Source of the DNA: Paraburkholderia silviterrae
GTDB taxonomy: Bacteria > Pseudomonadota > Gammaproteobacteria > Burkholderiales > Burkholderiaceae
Length of the DNA: 61,956 bases
Assembly: GCF_004353915.1 (NCBI RefSeq)
Contig: NZ_SMRP01000001.1
Span: forward strand, 788,984-850,939
Direction: 5' to 3'
How positions within the stretch are numbered: position 1 is the stretch's first letter; every line of letters begins with the position of its first letter. A program made the position numbers and the translations under genes. This document shows, in pieces, positions 26,098 to 35,352 of the stretch. Below the pieces are notes generated by a model, which did not search any database, was not told where the DNA came from, and worked only from the letters and a program-made list of their open reading frames with translations.

Positions 26098-27231
26098 ATG
26101 TTGATCAAGAACGCTCGCATCGTGACGCGAGACGAAGTTTTCACCGGCACGCTGCGTGTCGAAGACGGCACGATCCGTGAGATCTCGCGCGGCACGACCG
26201 CCGCGCCCGACGCGCAGGACTGGGAAGGCGACTTCCTGTTGCCGGGGCTCGTCGAGCTGCACACCGACAACCTCGAAAAGCACCTCGCGCCGCGCCCCGG
26301 CGTGCACTGGAACACCGACGCCGCGTTCGTGATCCACGACGCGCAGATCGCCGCCGCCGGCATCACCACGGTGTTCGATGCGCTCGCCATCGGCACGCGC
26401 GCCGCCGTGGGCGTGCGCGGCCGCGACGTGCAGCTCGCGAGCGCCGCCGCGCTCTCGCGCTTCTCGGAGCGCAAGCTGCTGCGCGCCGAGCACTTTCTGC
26501 ACCTGCGCTGCGAGATCGCGACCGAAGACGTGATCGAGCTTTTCGACCTGCTGAGCGAGCACCCGCTCCTGCGCCTCGCCTCGGTGATGGACCACACGCC
26601 TGGCCAGCGCCAGTGGCACGACCGCACGCAATGGCGGCGCTTCCAGGAGCGCCACGGCAAATGGACCGACCAGCAGGCCGAAACCATGCTCGCCGAGATG
26701 GCCACCGAGCAGGAGCGCTATGCCGACGCCCATCGCCGCGAGATCGTCGAGCGCTGCCGCGCGCGCAGCATCCCGCTCGCGAGCCACGACGACACGCTCG
26801 TCGAGCACGTCGAGCAGGCGGCGGCGGAAGGCATCGTGCTCGCTGAATTCCCGACCACGCGCGCGGCAGCCGCAGAGGCGAAAAAGCGCGGCATCGCCAC
26901 GATCATGGGCGCGCCGAACGTGGTGCGCGGCGGCTCGCATTCGGGCAACGTCTCCGCGCTCGAACTGGCGCAGGCGGACCTGCTCGACATCCTCTCGTCG
27001 GACTACGTGCCGTCGAGCCTGCTCACCGCCGCGTTCGATCTCGTGACCAAGGCCGACTGGACGCTGCCGCGCGCGCTCGCCACGGTCTCGTGGGAGCCGG
27101 CGCGCAAGGCGGGCCTCGCCGACCGCGGCGCGATCGAGCCCGGCCTGCGCGCGGATTTCGTGCGCGTGACGATGCTCGACACGCTGCCGGTGCCGCGCGC
27201 GACGTACCGCGCGGGCGCACGCATGGTCTGA
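26098..27231 (+). CDS. phnM: RPnTP hydrolase PhnM
   Basis: A 377-residue amidohydrolase-type enzyme that removes pyrophosphate from ribose 1-phosphonate 5-triphosphate before PhnJ acts. Metal-site motifs are LVELHTDNLEKHLAPRPGV near residue 58, MDHTPGQRQ, ASHDDT and NVVRGGSHSGNVSA; LSSDYVPSSLL follows. I start at 26098 rather than an in-frame ATG 19 codons upstream that has no family match. It lies 111 bp after phnL and is the last gene of the operon. No phnO or phnP follows. Confidence 0.94.
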   Translation: MLIKNARIVTRDEVFTGTLRVEDGTIREISRGTTAAPDAQDWEGDFLLPGLVELHTDNLEKHLAPRPGVHWNTDAAFVIHDAQIAAAGITTVFDALAIGTRAAVGVRGRDVQLASAAALSRFSERKLLRAEHFLHLRCEIATEDVIELFDLLSEHPLLRLASVMDHTPGQRQWHDRTQWRRFQERHGKWTDQQAETMLAEMATEQERYADAHRREIVERCRARSIPLASHDDTLVEHVEQAAAEGIVLAEFPTTRAAAAEAKKRGIATIMGAPNVVRGGSHSGNVSALELAQADLLDILSSDYVPSSLLTAAFDLVTKADWTLPRALATVSWEPARKAGLADRGAIEPGLRADFVRVTMLDTLPVPRATYRAGARMV

Positions 27232-27708
27232 GCACAGCGCGCATTCGTGCGCGCTCCATGCCGCATTCGCATGCGCTGCAGATGCTGCACTGCGAAAGCG
27301 GCATGGTGTAACAAGGGCGTACCTGACAACGAAACCAACGGTACGCCATCGTTTCGTTTTCAACTTCCCTTCATGCACCGCGCGCATTCTTCAGACTGTT
27401 GCGGCGGAGCATCGCAATCGCCCTCGCCGGCGCTGCCGGCGGCTCTCGCCCCTGACCCCGAGCGCCTTGTCCCGCAAGGCTTTGCGCCCCGGTGTAGAGG
27501 CGTGCGAACGAACGTTCAGCGCATCGAATCCCGCTATCCGGTATTACACTAGCGACGCAGCAATTTTGACCGGGTAAGCTTTGCGCCGCCGCTCGCTCCC
27601 AAGCCAGCGAGCCCAACGAAAGTTCCGGCGCGAGCCGTGCCGGAATCATGCGCGGCGGCGGCACGACCGCACGCGGCGCGCCCTGAACCATACCGAGGAG
27701 TACACATA
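27232..27708. other. Intergenic region after phnM
   Basis: I see no gene. An imperfect long hairpin lies at 27256-27306. The right half should hold the promoter of the amino-acid binding protein, but no clear -35/-10 pair stands out. Confidence 0.55.
27256..27306. other. Imperfect 51-bp hairpin after phnM
   Basis: CCATGCCGC (27256-27264) pairs with GCGGCATGG (27298-27306), and inner TTCGCA/TGCGAA and GCAG/CTGC arms continue the stem. There is no T-run, so it is either a rho-dependent end, a processing site for phn mRNA, or a relic palindrome. Confidence 0.5.
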
Positions 27709-28476
27709 GTGAAAAAACTGCTTGCCACCCTGTCGGTTGCCCTGCTGGCTGTCTCGGCCGGCGTCGCCCACGCGAAGGACTGGACCACCGTGCGCTTCGG
27801 CGTCGACGCGAGCTACGCGCCGTTCGAATCGAAGGCACCCGATGGCAAGCTCGTCGGCTTCGACATCGACCTCGGCAACGAGATCTGCAAGCGCCTGAAC
27901 GCGAAGTGCGTGTGGGTCGAGCAGGACTTCGACGGCATGATCCCGGGCCTGAAGGCCAAGAAGTTCGACGGCGTGCTGTCCTCGATGACGATCACCCCGC
28001 AGCGCGAAGAGCAGATCGCCTTCTCGGCGAAGCTGTTCAACACGCCGACGCGCCTCGTCGCCAAGAAGGGCTCGAGCCTGCAGCCGAGCGCCGACTCGCT
28101 CAAGGGCAAGTCGGTGGGCGTCGAGCAGGGCACGATCCAGGAAACCTACGCGAAGGAAAACTGGGCGCCCAAGGGCGTGAACGTGGTGCCTTACCAGAAC
28201 CAGGATCAGGTCTACGCCGACTTGCTCTCGGGCCGCCTGGACGCAGCGCTGCAGGATGAAGTGCAAGCCGACCTCGGCTTCCTGAAGACGCCGCGTGGCG
28301 CCGGCTTCCAGTTCGCGGGCAAGGAAATCCCGACGGGCGCGGCCGCCATCGGCCTGCGCAAGGAAGACGCCGACCTGAAGACGAAGATCGACAAGGCCAT
28401 CGCCGACATGATCAAGGACGGCACGTACAAGAAGATCGAGTCGAAGTACTTCGACTTCGACGTGTACGGCGGCTAA
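27709..28476 (+). CDS. Cationic amino-acid ABC transporter binding protein
   Basis: A 255-residue periplasmic binding protein of the lysine/arginine/ornithine or histidine type (ArgT/HisJ family). The signal peptide (VKKLLATLSVALLAVSAGVA) ends near AHA. Ligand-site motifs are VDASYAPFESKAPDGKLVGF, DFDGMIPGLKAKKFDGVLSS and SMTITPQREEQIAFS. GTG at 27709 is preceded by GAGGAG. No permease or ATPase genes follow, so it is a stand-alone subunit working with a transporter encoded elsewhere. A terminator follows at 28534. Confidence 0.9.
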   Translation: MKKLLATLSVALLAVSAGVAHAKDWTTVRFGVDASYAPFESKAPDGKLVGFDIDLGNEICKRLNAKCVWVEQDFDGMIPGLKAKKFDGVLSSMTITPQREEQIAFSAKLFNTPTRLVAKKGSSLQPSADSLKGKSVGVEQGTIQETYAKENWAPKGVNVVPYQNQDQVYADLLSGRLDAALQDEVQADLGFLKTPRGAGFQFAGKEIPTGAAAIGLRKEDADLKTKIDKAIADMIKDGTYKKIESKYFDFDVYGG

Positions 28477-28533
28477 GCACTGCAACGAAGCCGCGCCCGC
28501 GTGAAGACGCGGTCACGGCTTGGCCGTTGGAAG

Positions 28534-28566
28534 AAAGCCCAGACTTATCCGGTCTGGGCTTTTTTC
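28534..28566 (+). terminator. Terminator after the binding-protein gene
   Basis: An 11-bp stem (28534-28544 with 28552-28562) ends in TTTTTTC on the + strand. It follows the binding-protein gene by about 60 bp and can also serve the converging autotransporter gene. Confidence 0.9.
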
Positions 28567-28642
28567 ATTTCCACTTCACTGCGCCGCGCCGCAAGCTCGC
28601 CGCGCTCGAGGCGGTTGGCCCGCGGCGCGGCGAGATCGCGGA

Positions 28643-31600
28643 TCAGAAGCGATACGTCGCCTGCAGCGATCCCGCCTGTGCCGAAGCGTGCGTCGTATTG
28701 ATGAGCGCGTCGTAGCCAAGCGAAACGTCGAGGTTCTTCATCGGCTGCATGCTCACGCGGATGCCGGTCGTGAGATAGCCGCGCGGCAGGCTCGTGCCCG
28801 GCGCCGTGAAGATCGTGCCGTCCTGTGACGCCACGCTCACGGCGCGGCCCGCGTCGAGCAGCTCGTGCGCATAGCCGAGCCGCAGCTGCACGTTCACGGG
28901 CCGCAGCGCGTCGCCGAAGGTCTTGTCGAGCGTCACTTCGGCATACGGCTGGAGGCTGTGGACGTTGTCGGTGCCCACCTGCAGATCCTGGCCTCCCGCA
29001 CCGCTCTCGCCGAAGCCGTTCGCGTGGAAGTACGCGTAACGCAGACCCACGCGCGGCGTGAGCACGAAGCTGCCCAGCGTAAGCGGCAGGCTCGCCTGTG
29101 CCCCGGTCGTGAACTCCTGTCCGATGTGATCGCCCTGCGCGGTGCCCACGCCCACGAACGGACGCTTCTGCGAGAGGAAATCGACGCCGTAGCCGACGGT
29201 CGCTGCCACGTCCACCGGACCGAGCCAGCGGCTGCCGTAGAACGCGGCGCGCAGCGTGTCGACGGAACCCGAATCGCCGGTCCCGGATTCGTCGAGATCG
29301 GTGTGCGAGTAGCCGCCCGCGAAGCCGAGCGTGTAGTCGCCGAGGCGATGTTCGGCACCCGCAAGGAAGCCGTAGCGGTTCGCCTGGAAGCCGGGCTCGC
29401 CCGCGCTGCCGCCGACCTTCGTTTGCGTACCGGTAGCGTCGATCCACGCCGCCGGTGATGCGCCCGCCGCCGCGCGCGCATTGCCCGCGCGCTCGAGCAG
29501 CGCGGCGCTCGCGTCCTGCGCGTTGAGCACCGTCGCCGTGCCGAGCGCCGTATAGATGCTCGTGTCGCTCGGCGCGATGACGACCGGCGTCGTCGGCGCG
29601 GGCGGATCGTTGGGCGTCGTTGTCGTGGGCGCCGTGGACGTGGGCGCTGCAGTCGTGGATGTCGTCGACGTGGGCGTCGTGGGCGTCGCAGGCGTGGTCG
29701 GCGTTGACGTGCTGTTGGCCAGCACGAGATCGACGCCGTTCGCGTCATACGCCACCGACGACGTCAACGTGCCCAGATTCGCGCCGTTCTGCAGCGTGCC
29801 TGTCACGTGCGTGAACTGCCCGCTCACGCCCTTCGCCGCCGACACGACCGTGTACTGCGTCGCCGAATAGGTGCCGGGATCGTACGTGATCGCGAGCACG
29901 CCGTTTAGCGTCGCGCTGCCATTCACCTTGAGCTGCGAAGCCGCCGTCGGGCTCACTTCGATCGACAGCGTCGCCGTGCTCGCCTGTGTGTAATTGCCGT
30001 TCACGGTGAGCGTGCCGATCGAACCGCCAGGCGCAACGGTGCCGCTGTTCGTCACGTTGCCGAGAATCGTCCCGTGGCCGCGCAGCGTGCCCGTGCCGAC
30101 GACGTTCGCGTCGCCGCCGAGCACTGCGTTCGTGTGGTCGATGTCGCCCACTTCGAGCGTGCCGCCCGAGATGTCGGTCGTGTTGGTAAAGGCGGAGCTG
30201 TTGCCGTTGAGGATCAGCTGGCCGCTGCCTTGCTTGAGGATCTGGCCGGTGCCGCTGACCGAGCCGTCGAACGTCGTCGAGCCGTTGACGACGTTGAGGT
30301 TGCGCGCGCCCAGCACGACGTTGCCGGTGCCGACGAGGCCTGCCACGGTCGTGCCGTTGGTGGTGGCCGAAATGTCGAACGTGCCGTAATCGCTCACGAT
30401 GCTCGAGCTCGCGATGCTGCCCGCGCCGGCGAGCGCGAGCGTGCCGCCGAGGATCGACGTCGCGCCGGTGTAGGCGTTGACGCCGCTGAGCGTGAGCGTG
30501 CCGGCACCGATCTTGGTGAGCGCCCCGGTGCCCGCGATGGCCTGTGCGATCGAGCCGGCGTGGCCGTTGGTGTCGAAGGTGCCGCCCTGTGCGCCGAGCG
30601 TGAGCGCGCGCGTGGCTGCGAGCGCGAACGCGCTGCCCCAGCGCAGCGTGCCGCCGTTGAGCGTGAGCGCCCCCGTTGCCGCGCCAAGGCCGCTGTCGGC
30701 GTTCACGACGAGCGCGCCGCCGGTGAGCGTCGTGCCGCCGCTGTAGGTATTCGCGCCCGTGAAGGTCTGCGTGCCGCCGCTCACGGTAACGCCGCCCGCG
30801 CCCGTGATCGCGCCGCCGTAAGTCGCGGCGGCGCTCGAACCCGTCAGCGTGAGCGTGCGGCTGCCGAGCACGACGGTGCCGGTCGTGCCCGTGCTGCTGA
30901 GGCTCTTCACCGCCGCGGCCGCCGAGTTCGAAACGTCGAACGTGCCCTCGACATCCACCGCCTGCGAGCTGGCGATGCTGCCGTTGCCCGTGAGCGCGAG
31001 CGTCGCGCCCTGGAGGATGTTCGTCGCGCCGGTGTAGGTGTTGACGCCAGCAAGCGCTTCGCTGCCGGCCGTCAGGCTGACATTGCCGCTGCCGCCAATC
31101 GTGCCCGAGAACGTATCGCCGGCAGTGGCGTTCGTGATCGTGAGGCTATTGCTGCCGAGCACGACGTTGCCGCTGCCAACAAACCGCGTGAGCGACGCGC
31201 TGCCCGTCACGTTGGTGAGATCGAGCGTGCCGAGATCGTCGACGAGCGAGGAATTCTCGATGCTGCCCACGCCAGTCAGCGCGAGCGTGCCGCCCGCGTC
31301 GATCGTCGTGGCGCCCGTATAGGGGTTCTGAGCACTGAGCGTCACCTCGGCGGAGGGCAGCACGCTGACCTGGCCCATGCCGGAGATCGCGCCGTTCACG
31401 TTGAGCGTGGTGCCCGCGAAGTTCACCTGCGATGCGCTGTCGTCGAGGGTGATTGGGCCGAGCGTGGCACCGCTTTGCGTGCTGCCGATGGTCGCGCTCA
31501 CGCCTGCGCCCAGTTCCACGATGCCGTTGATGACCGAATTCGTGCCGATCGTGAGCGCGTTCGTGCCGCCCGTGAAGTCGATCGCGCTCGCTTGCACGCC

Positions 31601-32929
31601 GCCGGACGTGCCGCCACTGATGATGCCGTCGTTGGTGATCGTGAGCGACGAACCGACAATGCCTGCGCCGCTGCTGGCGCCGGTGCCGCCCGCTGCGCCC
31701 TGGATGACACCACTCGTGTTGTTCGTGATAGTGAGGTTGTTGCCGATCACGCCCGCGCCGCCCGTGCCGCCCGCCCCGCCGAGAGGGAAAGGGAAAGGCA
31801 ATGCCGTGCCGTTCGCGCCCGTGCCGCCGCTAATCGTGCCGCTGTTGACGACAGTCATGTCGTTGCCGGCCAGCGCGTTGCCGCCATTGCCGCCGTTGCC
31901 GCTGGCAATTGGGCCGACGATAAACACTACGCCGACGGTCGCGCTGGCGCCGTTGCCCCCGCTGATCGTGCTGCCGGCCGTGTTCGTGACGCTCAGGCCG
32001 TTGCCGCTGATCGCCGTGCCGCCCGCGCCGCCCGCGCCGCCGCTGGCGCCGTCACCGCCCGTGATCTTGCCGCCGTTGCTGACGATGCTCACCCCGTTCG
32101 CCGAGATGCCGATGCCGCCCGCGCCGCCGGCACCCGCCTGACCGCCGCCGATACCGGTGTTGCCGCCGCCTCCGCCGCCCGCGCCGGTGACCCACGCGCC
32201 GGAGCCGAGCGTGATCGAGGCATCGCTCGCGGCCGAGAGCACCTGGATGCCGATGCCGCCTGCGCCGCCCGCGCCGCCGGACACGCCCGGAAGAAACATC
32301 ATGCCGTCGCTCCCGCCCCCGCCGCCACCGCCGCCCGCGACGACCACACCCGGCTGGATCGTCAGGCCACCCGCGGTCGCGCCATTGATCACAATGCCGT
32401 TGCCGCCGTTTCCGCCGTTGCCGGCCACCGGGCCCGGCGCGCCCGCCCCGCCGCCGCCCCCGCCGCCGACCGCGTCATTGGTTACCGTGGTGGTGCCTTC
32501 GCTGGTCGTCCAGGCCGCCGTGCCGGCTCCGCCTGGCGAGCCGGGCAACGCGCCGCCCGCGCCCTGAGCATTGGCCGAACTGCCGAGCCAGGTGCCCCCG
32601 CCGCCGCTATAGCCTGTGAAGGTGGTGCCTCCGCCGCCCGCGCCCAGCGTGCCCGGGGCGCCGCCCATGCCCAGGCCGCCAGCCACGTTATACGTCGTCG
32701 ACGCAACCACGGCCCATGCGTTCGTCCCGCTCAGCGCGAACAACAAGACCGCCGGACAAGCCAGCAACGCCGGCCGCAGGAAGCGCTTTGCGCTCTCCAG
32801 CGGATCGAAAACCGCATGCGCGACGCGTGCCGACTGCACGCCGCGCTTGCCCGTCGTGCGCGCCAGTTCCGTGACCGCCTGCCAGGCGCCGGTGCTCGTA
32901 TTCCATACCACGCGGTAAAACCGGTTCAT
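28643..32929 (-). CDS. Type Va autotransporter with ESPR and PATR repeats
   Basis: A 1428-residue self-secreting outer-membrane protein. It starts with an extended signal peptide (MNRFYRVVWNTSTGAWQAV), seen on large autotransporters. Residues about 90-420 are Gly/Asn-rich. From about 500 to 1060 come autotransporter-associated beta-strand repeats such as GAGTLTLSGVNAYTGATSIL, predicting a beta-helix. A Thr/Pro linker leads to a C-terminal beta-barrel (about 1150-1428, ending LQATYRF). Start at 32929 fits the ESPR; ATG 32935 and GTG 32938 are alternatives. It may be an adhesin; no protease motif is seen. Confidence 0.9.
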   Translation of the reverse strand: MNRFYRVVWNTSTGAWQAVTELARTTGKRGVQSARVAHAVFDPLESAKRFLRPALLACPAVLLFALSGTNAWAVVASTTYNVAGGLGMGGAPGTLGAGGGGTTFTGYSGGGGTWLGSSANAQGAGGALPGSPGGAGTAAWTTSEGTTTVTNDAVGGGGGGGAGAPGPVAGNGGNGGNGIVINGATAGGLTIQPGVVVAGGGGGGGGSDGMMFLPGVSGGAGGAGGIGIQVLSAASDASITLGSGAWVTGAGGGGGGNTGIGGGQAGAGGAGGIGISANGVSIVSNGGKITGGDGASGGAGGAGGTAISGNGLSVTNTAGSTISGGNGASATVGVVFIVGPIASGNGGNGGNALAGNDMTVVNSGTISGGTGANGTALPFPFPLGGAGGTGGAGVIGNNLTITNNTSGVIQGAAGGTGASSGAGIVGSSLTITNDGIISGGTSGGVQASAIDFTGGTNALTIGTNSVINGIVELGAGVSATIGSTQSGATLGPITLDDSASQVNFAGTTLNVNGAISGMGQVSVLPSAEVTLSAQNPYTGATTIDAGGTLALTGVGSIENSSLVDDLGTLDLTNVTGSASLTRFVGSGNVVLGSNSLTITNATAGDTFSGTIGGSGNVSLTAGSEALAGVNTYTGATNILQGATLALTGNGSIASSQAVDVEGTFDVSNSAAAAVKSLSSTGTTGTVVLGSRTLTLTGSSAAATYGGAITGAGGVTVSGGTQTFTGANTYSGGTTLTGGALVVNADSGLGAATGALTLNGGTLRWGSAFALAATRALTLGAQGGTFDTNGHAGSIAQAIAGTGALTKIGAGTLTLSGVNAYTGATSILGGTLALAGAGSIASSSIVSDYGTFDISATTNGTTVAGLVGTGNVVLGARNLNVVNGSTTFDGSVSGTGQILKQGSGQLILNGNSSAFTNTTDISGGTLEVGDIDHTNAVLGGDANVVGTGTLRGHGTILGNVTNSGTVAPGGSIGTLTVNGNYTQASTATLSIEVSPTAASQLKVNGSATLNGVLAITYDPGTYSATQYTVVSAAKGVSGQFTHVTGTLQNGANLGTLTSSVAYDANGVDLVLANSTSTPTTPATPTTPTSTTSTTAAPTSTAPTTTTPNDPPAPTTPVVIAPSDTSIYTALGTATVLNAQDASAALLERAGNARAAAGASPAAWIDATGTQTKVGGSAGEPGFQANRYGFLAGAEHRLGDYTLGFAGGYSHTDLDESGTGDSGSVDTLRAAFYGSRWLGPVDVAATVGYGVDFLSQKRPFVGVGTAQGDHIGQEFTTGAQASLPLTLGSFVLTPRVGLRYAYFHANGFGESGAGGQDLQVGTDNVHSLQPYAEVTLDKTFGDALRPVNVQLRLGYAHELLDAGRAVSVASQDGTIFTAPGTSLPRGYLTTGIRVSMQPMKNLDVSLGYDALINTTHASAQAGSLQATYRF

Positions 32930-33329
32930 CCCCATCACCCCTTGTTATTGCCGACTTTCTAGCCGGGTCCGAGCGAGTTATCGGCCCCGGCCAAGGGTTC
33001 TGAATGGAAGGTCCACGAAATATTTTCAGATCTTGTTCGCGTACCAATATCGCTTTCTTAATGGCCTGGAAAAGACAACGCTTGCGCATCCCCATTTATT
33101 TAGCGATACAAATTAATCGGAAAAATTGTCCGCCAGTCTCGCAATCGTTTGCGCTATTGCGCTGCCCACAGTGGAGGATGCCCGCAGCAGCGGCAGACGC
33201 CGGCCACCCAGCCGCATTCAGCGCATCGCGCAGATCGGCTAAGATCATGGGCACAGGCCCGCGTTCGGGCCATTCATACCCTCACACCCTAAACGCACCG
33301 TGCGCCCCAGCGCGCCGCGCGAGCCCATC
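32930..33329. other. Divergent intergenic region
   Basis: About 400 bp between the leftward autotransporter gene and the rightward carboxypeptidase-like gene. It is AT-richer near 33000-33130 and should hold both promoters. I see no named site and no small gene with a ribosome binding site. Confidence 0.55.
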
Positions 33330-34457
33330 ATGCAAACCCACCACCATCCGTTGATCGCGCCCGCACTCGGCACCGCGCGCCAGATCACGAGCTTCCACTA
33401 CGGTCAATCCAGCGGCCAACCCGGTGGCAAAAAGGTGTACGTGCAAGCGTCCCTGCATGCCGACGAACTGCCCGGCATGCTCGCCGCCTGGGCGCTGCGG
33501 CGCAAGCTTGCCGCGCTCGAGGCCGCGGGCCGCCTGCGCGGCGAGATCGTGGTCGTGCCGGTGGCGAACCCCGTCGGCCTTAACCAGCATTGGCTCGGCC
33601 ATCTCATCGGCCGCTTCGAGTCGAATACCGCGCAGAACTTCAATCGCAACTTCTACGATCTCACGGCGCTCGTGCTGCCGCAGATCGAATCGCGCCTCGG
33701 TCCCGACGCCGATGCAAACCGAGCGGCAATCCGCGCCGCGATGGGCGAGGCGCTCGCGGCGCAAAAGCCGAAGACCGAGATCGAATCGCAGCGCCTCGCG
33801 CTGCAGCGCCTCTCCTACGACGCCGACATCGTGCTCGACCTGCACTGCGACTGGGAGGCCGCGCTGCACATCTACACGAATCCCGAGCTCTGGCCCGAGG
33901 TCGAGCCGCTCGCGCGCTATCTGGACGCCAAGGCATCGCTGCTCGCGCTCAACTCGATCGGCAATCCGTTCGACGAGATTCACAGCTTCTGCTGGTCGGA
34001 GCTGCGCGAGCGCTTCGGCCACCGCTTCCCGATTCCGCATAGCTCGATTTCCGTGACCGTGGAGCTGCGCAGCCAGCGCGACGTCTCGCACGAATTCGCC
34101 GAGCGCGATGCGCAGGCCATCGTCGATTACCTGATCGAGCGCGGCGTGATCGATGGCACGGCGGCCCCGCTGCCGCCGCTCGCGCATCCGGCCACGCCGC
34201 TCGCGGGAACTGAGCCGATCGTCGCGCCCGCGAGCGGCGTGATCGTGTTCCGCGCCGAATGTGGCGCGTGGATCGAAGCCGGTGCGCCGGTCGCCGACAT
34301 CGTTGACCCGCTCACCGACGCATTGACCACGCTGCACGCGAGCGTGAGCGGCGTGATGTATGCGCGGCATAGCGCGCGCTTCGCAACGGCCGGCATGGAG
34401 ATCGCGCGCATTGCGGGCGACAAGCCAATCCGCACAGGATCGCTGCTCTCGCTCTGA
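33330..34457 (+). CDS. M14/AstE-AspA-family zinc deacylase or carboxypeptidase
   Basis: A 375-residue zinc enzyme of the succinylglutamate desuccinylase/aspartoacylase group. The zinc set is HADELPG near residue 50 and DLHCD near 170; NRNFYDL and VTVELRSQRDVS follow. The last 85 residues (VAPASGVIVFRAECGAWIEA to the end) look like a lipoyl-type beta domain. The substrate is unknown. The final 31 bp, including the stop, recur at 36023-36053; the Hcp cassette lies between, so the coding region is intact but its original 3' flank was displaced. Confidence 0.85.
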   Translation: MQTHHHPLIAPALGTARQITSFHYGQSSGQPGGKKVYVQASLHADELPGMLAAWALRRKLAALEAAGRLRGEIVVVPVANPVGLNQHWLGHLIGRFESNTAQNFNRNFYDLTALVLPQIESRLGPDADANRAAIRAAMGEALAAQKPKTEIESQRLALQRLSYDADIVLDLHCDWEAALHIYTNPELWPEVEPLARYLDAKASLLALNSIGNPFDEIHSFCWSELRERFGHRFPIPHSSISVTVELRSQRDVSHEFAERDAQAIVDYLIERGVIDGTAAPLPPLAHPATPLAGTEPIVAPASGVIVFRAECGAWIEAGAPVADIVDPLTDALTTLHASVSGVMYARHSARFATAGMEIARIAGDKPIRTGSLLSL

Positions 34458-34458
34458 A
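34428..34458 (+). repeat. 31-bp direct repeat, copy 1 (gene 3' end)
   Basis: This copy covers the last ten codons and stop of the zinc-enzyme gene plus one base. It begins ATCCGCACAGG and ends GCTCTGAA, identical to 36023-36053. It marks the left boundary of the 1.56-kb Hcp-effector cassette. Confidence 0.97.
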
Positions 34459-34461
34459 ACA

Positions 34462-34490
34462 GGCGTCGCTCCCCCTCGGGGTGCGACGCC
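34462..34490. terminator. Hairpin just inside the cassette
   Basis: GGCGTCGC (34462-34469) pairs with GCGACGCC (34483-34490). It lies between the convergent zinc-enzyme and membrane-protein genes and may end both transcripts, though there is no T-run. Confidence 0.45.
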
Positions 34491-34572
34491 ATCGGTAAAT
34501 CAGGTAGTTCCGGCCCGCCCTTGGCCTCGACAAGCCTTTTTTGGAACACCCGCCAAGTGCCGCGTTTGCCGC

Positions 34573-34851
34573 CTACGGCGCGGCTACATCCTTGCGTCTC
34601 ACACTGACGTACTTCCAGACTTTCATAATGAGCGCATATTCAATGCTGGCCACTATCAAATTGACGAGCGCCACCGCTGAAAGATAGAAGCCATCGTAGT
34701 CCCTCACGCCGAACATTTGCGATATCGCAATCAGGTAGTGCTGCTGATTGACCGGCATCGGCAATGGATAGGTATGAATGAATCGCATCGATACTAAAAA
34801 CAAGCCCACAAACAAGATTACTTTAGATATCCTACGGACAAGTGTTGCCAT
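34573..34851 (-). CDS. Small membrane protein, candidate Tlde1 immunity
   Basis: A 92-residue protein with two or three hydrophobic segments (ISKVILFVGLFLVSMRFI near residue 8, LSAVALVNLIVASIEYALIM near 57). I do not recognise its family by sequence. Its place directly after a Tlde1-like effector, with a 20-base overlap, makes it the likely immunity protein that guards the producer's periplasm. ATG 34851 follows GAGGT; a TTG two codons upstream is possible. Confidence 0.7.
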   Translation of the reverse strand: MATLVRRISKVILFVGLFLVSMRFIHTYPLPMPVNQQHYLIAISQMFGVRDYDGFYLSAVALVNLIVASIEYALIMKVWKYVSVRRKDVAAP

Positions 34852-35350
34852 TCGCAATTACCTCTATCCAGCCATAGGCCGTTAGTCCAGAATTGGCTGC
34901 AGAAATACTGGTCGTCAGCAACAGCGCTCTCCTGATGGTCTGAAAGTCCGAATAGCTTGGCAACGTGATGCATCCAAACGACACCCCGGCCCCACCGGCA
35001 GGATGCAGACGAAAATTGCCGCGCTTCACCCCGTTTACCCAAGTGTAGTCATCGATAACGCCGTCGTCTCGATACAAACCAAACCACTCATTGTGATGGG
35101 TTGGACTGCCGATGATTGAGTTACCCATGTCTTTTGCCCACGCTTGCACCTGTGAGCGAATGCCGCCTGAGGGACGATCAACGATCCAATATTTTCCGGC
35201 AGGGATAGGCCCGCTATCGGGCACGGCTGTGCATCCGCTCCGGTTGCGATAGATGTCATTTCCCGAGAAAGCGGGAAACGTTCCTACCCCAAACATTACA
35301 AGAGTCGAAAGCGGATGGTTATTGACGACGAATTTCCCCTGAATCGCCAT
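34832..35350 (-). CDS. Tlde1-like (DUF2778) T6SS effector
   Basis: A 172-residue protein matching the DUF2778/Tlde1 group: L,D-transpeptidase-fold effectors that T6SS injects to damage peptidoglycan. The N-terminus has GTFPAFSGNDIYRNRSGCTA and GPIPAGKYWIVDRPSGG. The catalytic set is FRLHPAGGAGVSFGCITLPS, with the His before and Cys in SFGC. No signal peptide is seen, consistent with delivery by Hcp. It begins two bases after the hcp stop and overlaps the membrane-protein gene. Confidence 0.85.
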   Translation of the reverse strand: MAIQGKFVVNNHPLSTLVMFGVGTFPAFSGNDIYRNRSGCTAVPDSGPIPAGKYWIVDRPSGGIRSQVQAWAKDMGNSIIGSPTHHNEWFGLYRDDGVIDDYTWVNGVKRGNFRLHPAGGAGVSFGCITLPSYSDFQTIRRALLLTTSISAANSGLTAYGWIEVIANGNTCP

Positions 35351-35352
35351 GG

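Noticed and set aside
30074..32962. Open frame of 962 codons on the + strand
   Set aside because: It lies wholly opposite the autotransporter gene, has no ribosome binding site, and consists of Arg/Ala/Asp-rich sequence typical of the antisense of Gly/Thr/Asn repeats in GC-rich DNA.
34428..34458. tRNA-type attachment site
   Set aside because: The repeat is the end of a protein-coding gene; I could not fold it or its flank as a tRNA and no integrase is present.
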